Source of the DNA: Cytophagaceae bacterium
Lineage (GTDB): Bacteria > Bacteroidota > Bacteroidia > Cytophagales > Spirosomataceae
NCBI GenBank assembly: GCA_016722655.1
Contig: JADKIR010000005.1
Location: 992,001-1,056,000, forward strand
Length of the DNA stretch: 64,000 nucleotides
Direction of reading: 5' to 3'
Position 1 is the stretch's first letter; each line of letters opens with the position of its first letter. Below the pieces are notes generated by a model, which searched no databases, was not told the DNA's origin, and saw only the letters and a program-made list of their open reading frames with translations. Shown piece by piece: positions 9,170-18,174 of this stretch. Both the position numbers and the translations under genes were made by a program.

Positions 9170-10906
9170 TTACAAATCTCCTTTTTTTAATTTTTGAACT
9201 GCATGATTCACGGCTCGGGCAGTAAGGGCCATATAAAATATCGAAGGGCTCTGTATACCGGTGCTTGTCATACAGGCACCGTCGGTTACGAACACATTTT
9301 TACAAGCATGAATCTGATTCCAGGCGTTTAGCATCGAAGTTTTCGGGTCGGCACCCATTCTGCATCCTCCCATTTCATGGATATCGAGTCCCGGCGGCCA
9401 GCCGCGATCTTCAGCAACAATATTTTTAGCACCGGCTGATTCCAGCATCTCAGCTCCCTGTACCAGAAAGTCTTTCATCATCTTTACATCATTATCGTCA
9501 TAGGCCACGTTGGTAACCAAAAGCGGAATGCCCCATTGATCGGTCTCTGTATCACTCAGATACACCCGGTTGCTTGCCTTCAGGATGGTTTCGCCCTGCA
9601 TGTAGATATAGCAACCCCACTGACCCGGCTCAGTCATGACCTCTTTATAATTGGGGCCAAATGAAACCAAACTTTTACTTTCATCTCCCCGTCCACGGTA
9701 AGCCCCCATAAAAGACATATAACCTCCAACAAAGTCAGTATCCTGTTTTTTGACATTTCTGAAATTGGGCATCATACATTCCGAAGGGTTGGCTCCGTAG
9801 AAATATTTATCCTGGTAGCCGTCCAGCGTGGCATTCATGGTGCCGCGATAATTGTGGAAACCTACATATTTGCCCAATGTTCCGCTATCGTTACCCAGGC
9901 CATTGGGAAAACGACTGCTTTTGGAATTCATCAGAATGAGGTTACTATTTAAGGCTGAGGCATTCAGGAAAATTATTTTTGCATAAAACTCCTGACTTTT
10001 GCCGGTTTTGGCATCAATGATTTTGACTCCGGAGGCTTTTTGTGTTTTTTCATCATAAATAATGCTATGAACGACTGAATCAGGTCTTATGGTAAGGTTT
10101 TGGGTCTTATTGGCCCAGGGCAAAGTACAGGCATTGCTGCTGAAATATCCTCCAAACGGGCAACCACGCATACATTTGTTTCTGGCCTGACAGAATGTTC
10201 GGCCCTGGTCAGCAAACCTTTCCGGTTGCTCGGTTACATGTGCCCAACGCCCGTGAATCATTCTACGGTCAGAATACTTTTGGGCGATTTTGGCCGACAT
10301 GCCGGCTTCGGCACAGTTAAATTCAAAAGGTTTAAGATATTCACCATCAGGCATATTTTCGATGCCGTCTTTGTTCCCACAAGCTCCAATGAAACGTTCA
10401 ACATGACTGTACCAGGGAGCCACATCTTCATAACGGATGGGCCATTCCATACCATAACCCAGCCTGGCTGGTGAAGAAAACTCTCCCGCTCCCCACCGAG
10501 GCAATGCCCTGCCCCAAGTCAATGACTTCCCTCCTACCTGATAGCCCCGAACCCAATTAAAAGGTTTTTCCTGCACATAGGGATGGTCGGCATCTTTGAT
10601 AAAAAAATGTTGGGTATCTTCTCCATATCCGGCGGCTTTTGAAATCATCGGATTCTCGTCTTTTTGATTTTTGGGAATCCAGCCCCGGTGTTCCATTTCC
10701 CAGGCGTTGAGATTGGCTGTAGGATAATCCTGAATGTGTTCCACCATGCGTCCACGCTCCAGGACGAGGGTTTTTAGTCCGGCATCGCAAAGTTCCTTTG
10801 CTGCCCAGCCACCGCTTATACCGCTACCGATTACGATGGCATCATAGGTATTCTGGTCTTTGCCATTGGTGTTAAGATGGAAAAATGATTCCATTGAATT
10901 TTTCAT
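9170..10906 (-). CDS. GMC-family FAD-dependent oxidoreductase
   Basis: 578 residues without a signal peptide. The FAD dinucleotide loop G-S-G-I-S-G-G is at 27-33, with Glu 50 closing the fold. Family features include S-L-T-W-G-R-A and a cysteine-rich insert (F-C-Q-A-R-N-K-C-M-R-G-C-P). The catalytic histidine motif H-E-M-G-G-C-R-M-G starts at His 510. GMC enzymes oxidise alcohols or the anomeric carbon of sugars. The second active-site position, often Asn in Q-N-P type motifs, reads Q-S-P-S here (Ser 553). No gluconate-dehydrogenase subunit 3 or cytochrome partner is nearby. It is 42 bp downstream of the serine hydrolase gene. Sugar or sugar-alcohol oxidation is plausible from context but not shown. 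Confidence 0.88.
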   Translation of the reverse strand: MKNSMESFFHLNTNGKDQNTYDAIVIGSGISGGWAAKELCDAGLKTLVLERGRMVEHIQDYPTANLNAWEMEHRGWIPKNQKDENPMISKAAGYGEDTQHFFIKDADHPYVQEKPFNWVRGYQVGGKSLTWGRALPRWGAGEFSSPARLGYGMEWPIRYEDVAPWYSHVERFIGACGNKDGIENMPDGEYLKPFEFNCAEAGMSAKIAQKYSDRRMIHGRWAHVTEQPERFADQGRTFCQARNKCMRGCPFGGYFSSNACTLPWANKTQNLTIRPDSVVHSIIYDEKTQKASGVKIIDAKTGKSQEFYAKIIFLNASALNSNLILMNSKSSRFPNGLGNDSGTLGKYVGFHNYRGTMNATLDGYQDKYFYGANPSECMMPNFRNVKKQDTDFVGGYMSFMGAYRGRGDESKSLVSFGPNYKEVMTEPGQWGCYIYMQGETILKASNRVYLSDTETDQWGIPLLVTNVAYDDNDVKMMKDFLVQGAEMLESAGAKNIVAEDRGWPPGLDIHEMGGCRMGADPKTSMLNAWNQIHACKNVFVTDGACMTSTGIQSPSIFYMALTARAVNHAVQKLKKGDL

Positions 10907-10948
10907 TTAAGGTTCGATTCAGAAAGTTAAGGTTTTTCTCACAAAAAT

Positions 10949-11983
10949 TCAATTGGTGAGCCGCAACACTTTTTCAAGGTTAAATAAAGGCTTAAATGTA
11001 GTAAAATATGGATAAGCCTGTGCGTGATTATCTGCAAGATTGGAAAAATACACCACAGCATTTTTACCATCTAAAGTCAACCAGACTACATTGCTGAAAC
11101 CACAAGTGGAACCCGTATGATAAAGCTCTTTTCCCAAAATATTAAACCAACCCAAACCATAAGAAAGGCCAGCTTGAGAAGGAATGCTGAAATTAACTTC
11201 CTGCTTTTCTTTTTGAATTTCAAACAATTGTTTTTCGGTTAAAGCAGAAAGCCATTTGTGGTAATCTGCGAGATTGGTGTAAACGCAGCCATCACCTTTG
11301 GTGGCACTTGTAATGCTCTGGTCAGAAAATATGATTTCACCAGATTCATTTTTTGCATACCCCATCGCCCGATTGGGCATCGAGCTTCCATTTTCAAACA
11401 AATAAGAATTATTCATTTTAAGGGGCTTAAAGATATTTTCAGCCATGAACTCTGAAAATGTTTGCCCTGAAACTTTCTCCACAATTTTTGATAAAATACA
11501 AAAACCACCGTTGCTATATCTGAAATTGGTACCGGGTTCAAAAAAAAGCGAATCCACCTTCCCAACCCAATTGAGCACGTCAGCGTCGGAAATCTGCTCT
11601 TTTTGATTTTCGGGAATCAGGTTTTCATAGTCTATCAAGCCAGAACTGTGGGTCAAAAGGTGTTTAATAGTAATTTTGTTTCCAGTTTTAAAATCAGGGA
11701 AAAATTTAGACAAGTGATCATCATAATTTAATTTGCCACTGTTCTTCAGAATTATGATACAAGCTGCAGTAAACTGTTTGGAAACTGAAGCCATACGGAA
11801 ATTGGTATGCTCAGTGACTCTCTTTTCAGTTTGTAAATCAGAAAAACCACTAGTTTGTTTTATCTTAATAAAATTACTTTCAATAACGAGAGCAGCAGAT
11901 CCTAAATCATTTTTTTGAGCATATACAAAATGAATACTTAAAAAAACAAAACATAATATAAATCCAATCGCCCACTTATTCAT
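10949..11983 (-). CDS. Serine hydrolase, beta-lactamase/class C-like family
   Basis: 344 residues with a signal peptide (1-22, V-Y-A-Q). The S-x-x-K active-site motif is S-V-S-K (Ser 66, Lys 69), the Y-x-N motif is Y-S-N in F-R-Y-S-N-G-G-F, and the third motif is H-T-G in Y-H-T-G-S-T-C-G. Relatives include class C beta-lactamases, D-aminopeptidases and esterases; HTG instead of KTG is typical of non-beta-lactamase members. Periplasmic or surface peptidase/esterase is likely. It may be the first gene of the GMC-SDR-DUF3237 run. Confidence 0.85.
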   Translation of the reverse strand: MNKWAIGFILCFVFLSIHFVYAQKNDLGSAALVIESNFIKIKQTSGFSDLQTEKRVTEHTNFRMASVSKQFTAACIIILKNSGKLNYDDHLSKFFPDFKTGNKITIKHLLTHSSGLIDYENLIPENQKEQISDADVLNWVGKVDSLFFEPGTNFRYSNGGFCILSKIVEKVSGQTFSEFMAENIFKPLKMNNSYLFENGSSMPNRAMGYAKNESGEIIFSDQSITSATKGDGCVYTNLADYHKWLSALTEKQLFEIQKEKQEVNFSIPSQAGLSYGLGWFNILGKELYHTGSTCGFSNVVWLTLDGKNAVVYFSNLADNHAQAYPYFTTFKPLFNLEKVLRLTN

Positions 11984-12329
11984 TTTTTTGAAAGATTATG
12001 GTCGAATTTATAATGATTTTAGGACAATCAAAAAAAGGATAGTAAAATACTTGTTAAACAATGAAATAAAGCCATTAAGAGTTAATGATAATCAATAATC
12101 ATTTTCTATTAAAATAAAATCCGGCTATAAAAAAGCTCAAATTCTCAAGACAATCTGAGACTTTATAAGTTATGATCCATTCCGGATTACAACCTAAAGT
12201 GCGAATCTTTCAAATAAATAGAGTCAACTATCTTTACATTTTTTCAAAGAAAAATTGAAAAAATTTAATGATCACAATAAAAATAGCCAAGTATTTAAAT
12301 CCAGGAAATACTGTTCAATATTAAGCATA
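11984..12329. other. 346-bp intergenic region between araC-type and serine hydrolase genes
   Basis: AT-rich and with no reading frame of note. It contains the candidate minus-strand promoter near 12003-12032. A short imperfect palindrome, AATGAT and ATCATT, lies near 12082-12102. No clear terminator hairpin for the upstream AraC gene was found. Confidence 0.5.
12003..12032 (-). promoter_or_regulatory. Possible promoter of the serine hydrolase-GMC run
   Basis: On the minus strand TTTG, an 18-base spacer and TAAATTCG are found, one mismatch from the Bacteroidota consensus TTTG-N19-TAnnTTTG. It ends about 19 bp before the serine hydrolase ATG. A consensus match only. Confidence 0.45.
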
Positions 12330-13211
12330 TTACGCCACTGCATTTTTCCTGAAATCACGTGGAGGATATCCCATGATTTTCTTGAAAGTATTTGAAAAAT
12401 GCTGGGACGAATAAAATCCGGTGTCAAATGCGATTTGGGTAAGATTAAAATCCGACTCTTTCAAAAGTCTGGCCGCTTCATTGATTCTAAGAAAAATCAA
12501 ATAGTCAAACGGACTGAAACCAAGATTGTTTTTGAGTTTCTCTGTGAAGTTTGTGACTCCCATTCCCGACAATTCAGCCATTTCTTTTACTGTCCAATGA
12601 TGTGCAAGGTTATTTTTAAGCATTACAGTCAGTTTTTGGAACTCAGTACTATTATCGTCAATGGTAATTTCTTCTTTTAAGGTATTTCTGTAGATGGTAA
12701 TAATGAGCTCATCAATCAATGCATTGATCCTGGCATAATATCCCAACTCTTTGTTTAAAAACTCTTCCTCAAGTTTTTCAAAAATTTCAAAAGCTTCTTT
12801 GTGATTTCGGAAAATAAGAAACTTCTTTAAGTCAAATTTGGAAAAAATAGTCTGGATTTCACGGCTATCAATAGCAGTATTTTCTTTATTCTTTTCCTTC
12901 ATTTTATAATATCCTGCATCAAGCGAAATTTTATAAAATCCACCAAATTCCACATTCTCAAAATCTTTTTCCATTTCCATACCAGGGCTCACCAAAATCA
13001 GGTCGTTGGGTCTGATTTTGAAAGTTTCACCATCGAGTTTCCATTCAAATTGCCCCGATTGGATACTCATTATACAGTAATTTTTGATGGTAATTTTACT
13101 TCGTAAAAAATCTTTATTCTTTGGAGATATGGCTACTTTTTTAAACAAATAAATGTTTTCAAATTCATTCTCTTCTCCTATGGTAAGGAATTCGTAATTA
13201 AGAAATTTCAT
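12330..13211 (-). CDS. AraC-family transcriptional regulator
   Basis: 293 residues. The N-terminal half is cupin-like (a ligand-sensing domain, with L-I-L-V-S-P-G-M near residue 71). The C-terminal hundred residues hold two helix-turn-helix units: W-T-V-K-E-M-A-E-L-S-G-M-G and, later, N-L-T-Q-I-A-F-D-T-G-F-Y-S-S-Q-H-F-S. The closing G-Y-P-P-R-D-F-R-K is the usual AraC end. It is divergent from the first susC gene with 182 bp between the chosen starts, so it is the natural candidate to control that module. It is the only regulator near the carbohydrate genes; no hybrid two-component or anti-sigma regulator is in the window. Confidence 0.92.
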   Translation of the reverse strand: MKFLNYEFLTIGEENEFENIYLFKKVAISPKNKDFLRSKITIKNYCIMSIQSGQFEWKLDGETFKIRPNDLILVSPGMEMEKDFENVEFGGFYKISLDAGYYKMKEKNKENTAIDSREIQTIFSKFDLKKFLIFRNHKEAFEIFEKLEEEFLNKELGYYARINALIDELIITIYRNTLKEEITIDDNSTEFQKLTVMLKNNLAHHWTVKEMAELSGMGVTNFTEKLKNNLGFSPFDYLIFLRINEAARLLKESDFNLTQIAFDTGFYSSQHFSNTFKKIMGYPPRDFRKNAVA

Positions 13212-13332
13212 AGTAAACCTGGGTTAAATAAATTAGTGTCAAAAATACACAAGAAGAATCTGTAATTCCAAATCTTTGAACAATATAATTTATTCTAAAG
13301 AAATTACAAAATAATTCACTGAAAGAATATGA

Positions 13333-13393
13333 AAGTATTAAAAAAATGGTTTGTTCACCTTTGCAAAATGTTCAACCAAAACCTTTAATACTT
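13333..13393 (+). repeat. 10-bp inverted repeat ending at the susC start codon
   Basis: AAGTATTAAA (13333-13342) and TTTAATACTT (13384-13393) are perfect inverted copies 41 bases apart. The second copy ends at the base before the ATG at 13394. Inside them GGTTTG and CAAAACC can extend the pairing with a bulge, so the leader RNA could fold over the start region. It could alternatively be a protein-binding site. Confidence 0.55.
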
Positions 13394-16300
13394 ATGAAAC
13401 GAATTCGACAATTGTTTCTCCAGGCCTTATTGTTTTCTATATCACCGTATTTTCTCTTTGCTCAATCAGTTGGGGGAAAAGTTTCTGGTGCAAAGGACGG
13501 TCAGCCGCTTCCGGGAGTTTCAATTATTTTGAAAGGAACCAATCAGGGTACTACTTCTGATATGGATGGAAATTTTAAAATCAATGCCACTCAGGGTGCT
13601 ACATTGGTTTTTAGTTATGTGGGTTATTTAAGCAAAGAAATTAATGTAAGTTCGGCAAGTGTCATTAATGTGACATTAGATGAAGATGCAAAAAACTTAA
13701 CTGAGGTAGTTGTAACTGCTCTCGGTATTAAAAAAGATGCCAAAAAACTCGGTTATGCAACCTCCACCATAACGAGTGATGCCCTTTCCCAAAACCGCCA
13801 GCCCAACTTCATGAACTCTTTACAGGGTAAAGTTGCCGGTGTAAATGTACAGGGTATGGGTACAGGGCCGGGAGGTTCTTCTAAAATCCGGATACGTGGT
13901 CAATCATCTATCACTGGTCAAAATAGCCCTTTGATAGTAATTAATGGTGTTCCTGTTGATAATACCAATTTCGGGGCGAACCAAAACAATGCTGGTTCAG
14001 ATGCCTCTATCGGGGTTCGTGGTGGCGGTGGTGTATTTTCTGACGGTGGTGATGGACTTTCTTCTATCAACCCCGATGATATCGAAAGTATGACAATTTT
14101 GAAAGGTGCTACTGCTGCAGCCTTGTATGGTTCAAGAGCCAAGGATGGTGTAATTATGATTACTACCAAATCAAGAGGAGAAGGTAAAGGTATTGGAGTA
14201 AGTTATAATACCAATTTTACTTCAGAAAAAGCTCTTGATTTTACAGATTATCAATATGAGTATGGTCAGGGCGAAAACGGTGTGAGGCCAACCTCCGCAA
14301 ATCCAACTTCGGGTCAATGGTCTTTTGGGGAAAAATTTGCTCCGGGTATGACCCATGTTTTGTTTGACGGAGTTACTGTTCCTTATGAGCCCATCAAAAA
14401 CCGTTATGATTTATTCTACAGAAGAGGTCAAAACTGGACAAATACTATTTCGCTTTCGGGTGGCGACTCAAAAGGTGGTTTTAATCTCTCTATGTCTAAT
14501 ATGGATTCAAAGGGAATTATTGCCAATAACTCTTTTAACAGAAAAACCATCAATTTGGGTTTAACTTATAATTTGAGCAAAAAATTAAGCATTAATTCCA
14601 GCATCAATTATTCAAACGAAAAAAATACTAACCCTCCCAATATTGCTAATCAGGATAACTCAATACCTACTTCTGTTGCAGTTATGGCCAACTCTATGCC
14701 ATGGGATTTACTCGATCAAAAGAAGTATGATGCCGCCGGGAACGAGTTTGTATATTCAAGATTCAGAAACAGAACCAATCCTTATTTTGTATTGGCTGAG
14801 CAATTTCACAATATTTCCAGAGACCGAATGTTTGGAAATATCGCTTTGAAATATCAACTTACCAACTGGCTCTTTTTACAGGGCAGAGTTGGACAGGATT
14901 TCTGGTCGAGAGATGAAGATTACAACAATTTCCCTACAGGGCAAGCTTCATTAGGGCCTGCACCTGCCGGTTTTGTAAACGGAAGATATACTCAGGATGC
15001 AAGAAGATTCAGAGAGATAAATAAAGATTTCTTGCTTTCAGGAAACAAGGAATTTGGAAACATCGGTTTAGATTTTTCTGTGGGTGGAAACCAAATGTAT
15101 CGCAGATCTGACTTAAACAGTACGCAGGTGGTCGATTTTGTGGTTCGTGACTTATATACCATCATGAATGGTCGGGTTAAAGACCCTATTTATGATCTTC
15201 AGGAAAGAGCAGTAAACTCAGTTTATGGTTCTGCCGAAATATCATATAAAAACTTCTTATTTTTGAATGCCACTGCCAGAAACGACTGGTTTTCAACATT
15301 ATCTACCGCTAACAGGAGTATCTTGTACCCTTCCATTTCCGGAAGTTTTGTATTCTCTCAGGCCTTGAAAAATAGTCCTGATTGGTTGACATTCGGTAAA
15401 TTAAGACTGGCTTATGCCGAAGTGGGCTCTGACCTTGACGTGGCACCCTATTCCAATTCATTATTTTATGGAATAAATTCCAACCTTTTTGCTGGACAAC
15501 CTTTGGGATCTTCACAAGGAACAACAGTTCCAAATCCAAATTTGAAACCTATGAGCGTTGCTGAAAAAGAAGCGGGTATCGAATTGAAACTTTTTGACAA
15601 TAAAGTAGGTATTGATTTGGCAGTTTATAATAAAATTACAACTGACCAGATAGTTTCGGCACAAATCTCAGATGCATCGGGTTTTGTGACTACCCTGATT
15701 AATAGCGGACAAAGCCGGACCCGAGGATTTGAATGGTTATTAAGTTTAACTCCAGTCAAAACAGGTGGCTTCAAATGGGATATTAATTTTAATGGTTCTT
15801 ACAATAAAACCAAATTATTAAGCCTTCAAACTGATACCCCGGGAGAAAGAATTACTACAGGTACACATATTTTTAACGGAGAATTGCGTCAGGTAGTTGG
15901 TCAGGAATTGGGTCAGTTGTACGGATTCGGCTTCAGAAGAGATGACAAAGGAAATAAAGTATTTGGAGCAAACGGACTGCCTTTAAGAACTCCGGATCAA
16001 ATTAGTTTTGGAAGTGCCCTGCCTAACTGGGTAGGTGGTATCACAAATAGCTTTAACTACAAAGGAGTTTCATTATCAGCTTTGATTGATTTCAGTTTGG
16101 GAGGAAAAATGCTTTCCGGTACCAATTTCAACCTTGTTCGTCATGGATTGCACAAAATGTCACTCGAAGGTCGTGATACCGGAGGTGTTGTTGGCGTTGG
16201 TGTCAATGAAAAAGGTGAAGTTAATGCCGTAAAAGCCCCTGTTCAAGCCTATTGGGAAGTTGTAAGATCACAGGCTCTGGTAGAACCGGTTATTTATAAT

Positions 16301-16546
16301 TCAGGTTTCTGGAAACTCCGTCAGATAACCTTGGGGTATGATTTGAGTAAATACATCCCTAAAAATGTTCCAATCAATAATGTGAGATTAAGTATTGTTA
16401 GCAACAATGTATTGATGCTGAAAAAATGGGTACCAAATATTGATCCAGATTCATTTGGGTTTACTTCCGACAATATTGTGGGTCTTGAATCAACTGGTGT
16501 ACCTACTACCCGCTCTATTGGCTTTAATCTTAACGTTAAATTTTAA
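13394..16546 (+). CDS. SusC/RagA-family TonB-dependent outer-membrane transporter (module 1)
   Basis: 1050 residues from ATG 13394. This start gives a clean signal peptide (K-R-I-R, hydrophobic core, L-F-A-Q); the longer frame prepends 16 non-signal residues. A carboxypeptidase-regulatory-like domain follows (P-L-P-G-V-S-I-I-L-K-G-T), then the plug with R-I-R-G-Q-S-S-I and G-A-T-A-A-A-L-Y-G-S-R-A-K-D-G-V, then the beta-barrel ending in F-N-L-N-V-K-F. SusC proteins import oligosaccharides or other large solutes with a SusD lid. The partner susD starts 21 bp downstream. It is the first gene of the plus-strand susC-susD-rraA-dehydratase-BASS run. Confidence 0.95.
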   Translation: MKRIRQLFLQALLFSISPYFLFAQSVGGKVSGAKDGQPLPGVSIILKGTNQGTTSDMDGNFKINATQGATLVFSYVGYLSKEINVSSASVINVTLDEDAKNLTEVVVTALGIKKDAKKLGYATSTITSDALSQNRQPNFMNSLQGKVAGVNVQGMGTGPGGSSKIRIRGQSSITGQNSPLIVINGVPVDNTNFGANQNNAGSDASIGVRGGGGVFSDGGDGLSSINPDDIESMTILKGATAAALYGSRAKDGVIMITTKSRGEGKGIGVSYNTNFTSEKALDFTDYQYEYGQGENGVRPTSANPTSGQWSFGEKFAPGMTHVLFDGVTVPYEPIKNRYDLFYRRGQNWTNTISLSGGDSKGGFNLSMSNMDSKGIIANNSFNRKTINLGLTYNLSKKLSINSSINYSNEKNTNPPNIANQDNSIPTSVAVMANSMPWDLLDQKKYDAAGNEFVYSRFRNRTNPYFVLAEQFHNISRDRMFGNIALKYQLTNWLFLQGRVGQDFWSRDEDYNNFPTGQASLGPAPAGFVNGRYTQDARRFREINKDFLLSGNKEFGNIGLDFSVGGNQMYRRSDLNSTQVVDFVVRDLYTIMNGRVKDPIYDLQERAVNSVYGSAEISYKNFLFLNATARNDWFSTLSTANRSILYPSISGSFVFSQALKNSPDWLTFGKLRLAYAEVGSDLDVAPYSNSLFYGINSNLFAGQPLGSSQGTTVPNPNLKPMSVAEKEAGIELKLFDNKVGIDLAVYNKITTDQIVSAQISDASGFVTTLINSGQSRTRGFEWLLSLTPVKTGGFKWDINFNGSYNKTKLLSLQTDTPGERITTGTHIFNGELRQVVGQELGQLYGFGFRRDDKGNKVFGANGLPLRTPDQISFGSALPNWVGGITNSFNYKGVSLSALIDFSLGGKMLSGTNFNLVRHGLHKMSLEGRDTGGVVGVGVNEKGEVNAVKAPVQAYWEVVRSQALVEPVIYNSGFWKLRQITLGYDLSKYIPKNVPINNVRLSIVSNNVLMLKKWVPNIDPDSFGFTSDNIVGLESTGVPTTRSIGFNLNVKF

Positions 16547-16567
16547 TTTATCTAAAAAGCATTTTAC

Positions 16568-18088
16568 ATGAAAAAGGTTTTTAAATATATATCAATCAGC
16601 GTTTTGGTATTGTTTGCAACTTCTTGCGACAAAGGATTTGACGAAATGAATATCCGAAAAATTGCCGTTACAAGCATTGACCCGGCATTCATTCTTAATC
16701 AGGCCATAATCAATATTTCGCCGACTACTTCTACGGCGATTTATGAAATGACGATCGTGCAGCAGATGGTTTCGCCAAACTCTGGTGTACTTACGGGTGC
16801 CAATTTCAATCAGGACAACAGGGCACTTCTTGATCCTATGTGGACCAGATATTACAGAACAGTGATTCGTAATACTAAAGATATCATATCACAAGTAAAA
16901 GATAAGAGTGATAGAGGTAATCTATACCAAATGACTCGTATTGTCCAGGCTTATGCTTTCATGGTAATGACCGATTCATTTGGTGATATTCCATATTCTG
17001 AAGCAGGCCTGGCCTATATTAGTGCCAATTTTCAACCCAAATACGATAGCCAGGAAGCTATTTATACTGACTTAGTCAAAGAATTGACTGAGGCGTCGGC
17101 AGCTTTGAGTGCTTCCGGAAAAATAGAAACTGCTGATATTTTGTATGGCGGAGATATTAATAAATGGAAAAAATTGGGTTATTCTTTGCTGTTAAGAGCA
17201 GGTATGAGATTGAGTGAGGTTAGTCCGGATAAAGCAAAGTCAGTAGTGGCAACTGCAGTTAGCGGTGGGGTCATGGCTCAGAATTCAGAAAGTTTTGTAA
17301 TTAAACATGATGCCAATTATCAAAATCCAAATGGAGGAATGCTTAACTCAACCGAAGCCAATAACTGGTACCTTGCTGCTCCATTTGTTAATCAATTGAA
17401 AAGCACCAATGACCCAAGACTAAAATCTATCGCCGTTAGGTATGTTGGAGCTTCCTCTGGTCCTCAACAATCAGCAGATAAAGCCAATCGTGACCCTGCG
17501 TTGCAGTTTGGTATGCCTATGGGTTATGACAACGGAACGATTCCTGCTGTGGCAAAAGCAGCCGGTTTGGCCAGTTTTTATGATTATACGCAAGCCGACC
17601 GTACCCGTATTGTAAAAAATACTGCTCCCCAGCATCTGGTAACCGCTTCTCAAACCCAGTTATTGTTGGCTGAAGCCGTGCAAAGAGGTTATATCACTGG
17701 CAATGTTTCAGAGTATTTTGCAAAAGGAGTTACTCTACATATGCAACAAATGGCTGAACATGATGCCGCAATGGCAATTAGCCAGGCTGATATTGATAAG
17801 TACCTGACAGAGAATGCATTTCAAGCAGGAAAAGCTCTTGAGCAAATTGGAGTTCAATATTGGATATCGTCGTTTCTTAACGGCCCCGAGGCATTTGCCA
17901 ATTTCCGTCGCACCGGATTTCCAAAACTTACTCCTAACCCTTATCCATTAAAGGATACTAAAGGAGATTTTATTAACCGACTTACTTATCAAAACTCTGA
18001 AATATCAGTAAACAGCGAAAATGTAAAAGCCGCTATTGCCCGTATGGGTGCTGATAATCTGGATACAAAAGTGTGGTGGGATAAATAA
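16568..18088 (+). CDS. SusD/RagB-family outer-membrane lipoprotein (module 1)
   Basis: 506 residues with a lipoprotein signal ending A-T-S-C (Cys near residue 20). It contains SusD-like helices with TPR-like features, for example R-T-V-I-R-N-T-K-D-I-I and the Y-A-F-M-V-M-T-D-S-F-G-D-I-P-Y-S-E segment typical of the SusD-like group 2 proteins. Surface ligand-binding partner of the SusC encoded immediately upstream. A terminator-like hairpin follows, so downstream genes may be expressed at a different level. Confidence 0.93.
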   Translation: MKKVFKYISISVLVLFATSCDKGFDEMNIRKIAVTSIDPAFILNQAIINISPTTSTAIYEMTIVQQMVSPNSGVLTGANFNQDNRALLDPMWTRYYRTVIRNTKDIISQVKDKSDRGNLYQMTRIVQAYAFMVMTDSFGDIPYSEAGLAYISANFQPKYDSQEAIYTDLVKELTEASAALSASGKIETADILYGGDINKWKKLGYSLLLRAGMRLSEVSPDKAKSVVATAVSGGVMAQNSESFVIKHDANYQNPNGGMLNSTEANNWYLAAPFVNQLKSTNDPRLKSIAVRYVGASSGPQQSADKANRDPALQFGMPMGYDNGTIPAVAKAAGLASFYDYTQADRTRIVKNTAPQHLVTASQTQLLLAEAVQRGYITGNVSEYFAKGVTLHMQQMAEHDAAMAISQADIDKYLTENAFQAGKALEQIGVQYWISSFLNGPEAFANFRRTGFPKLTPNPYPLKDTKGDFINRLTYQNSEISVNSENVKAAIARMGADNLDTKVWWDK

Positions 18089-18114
18089 TTTTCTTATATT
18101 TATAAATAATTTTT

Positions 18115-18160
18115 GAGGCCTCTTAGCTCTTTTTACGAAATAGGAGGCCTCTCAATTTTT
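18115..18160 (+). terminator. Hairpin after susD of module 1
   Basis: GAGGCCTCTTA (18115-18125) pairs with TAGGAGGCCTC (18141-18151) with one G-U wobble, followed within five bases by a T run. It lies between susD and the RraA-like gene and may partly end or attenuate transcription. Confidence 0.7.
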
Positions 18161-18174
18161 AATCTTAAATATCA

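Noticed and set aside
10949..11983. Antibiotic-resistance beta-lactamase
   Set aside because: The third motif is HTG, not KTG, and the context is metabolic; a peptidase or esterase of the same superfamily is more likely.
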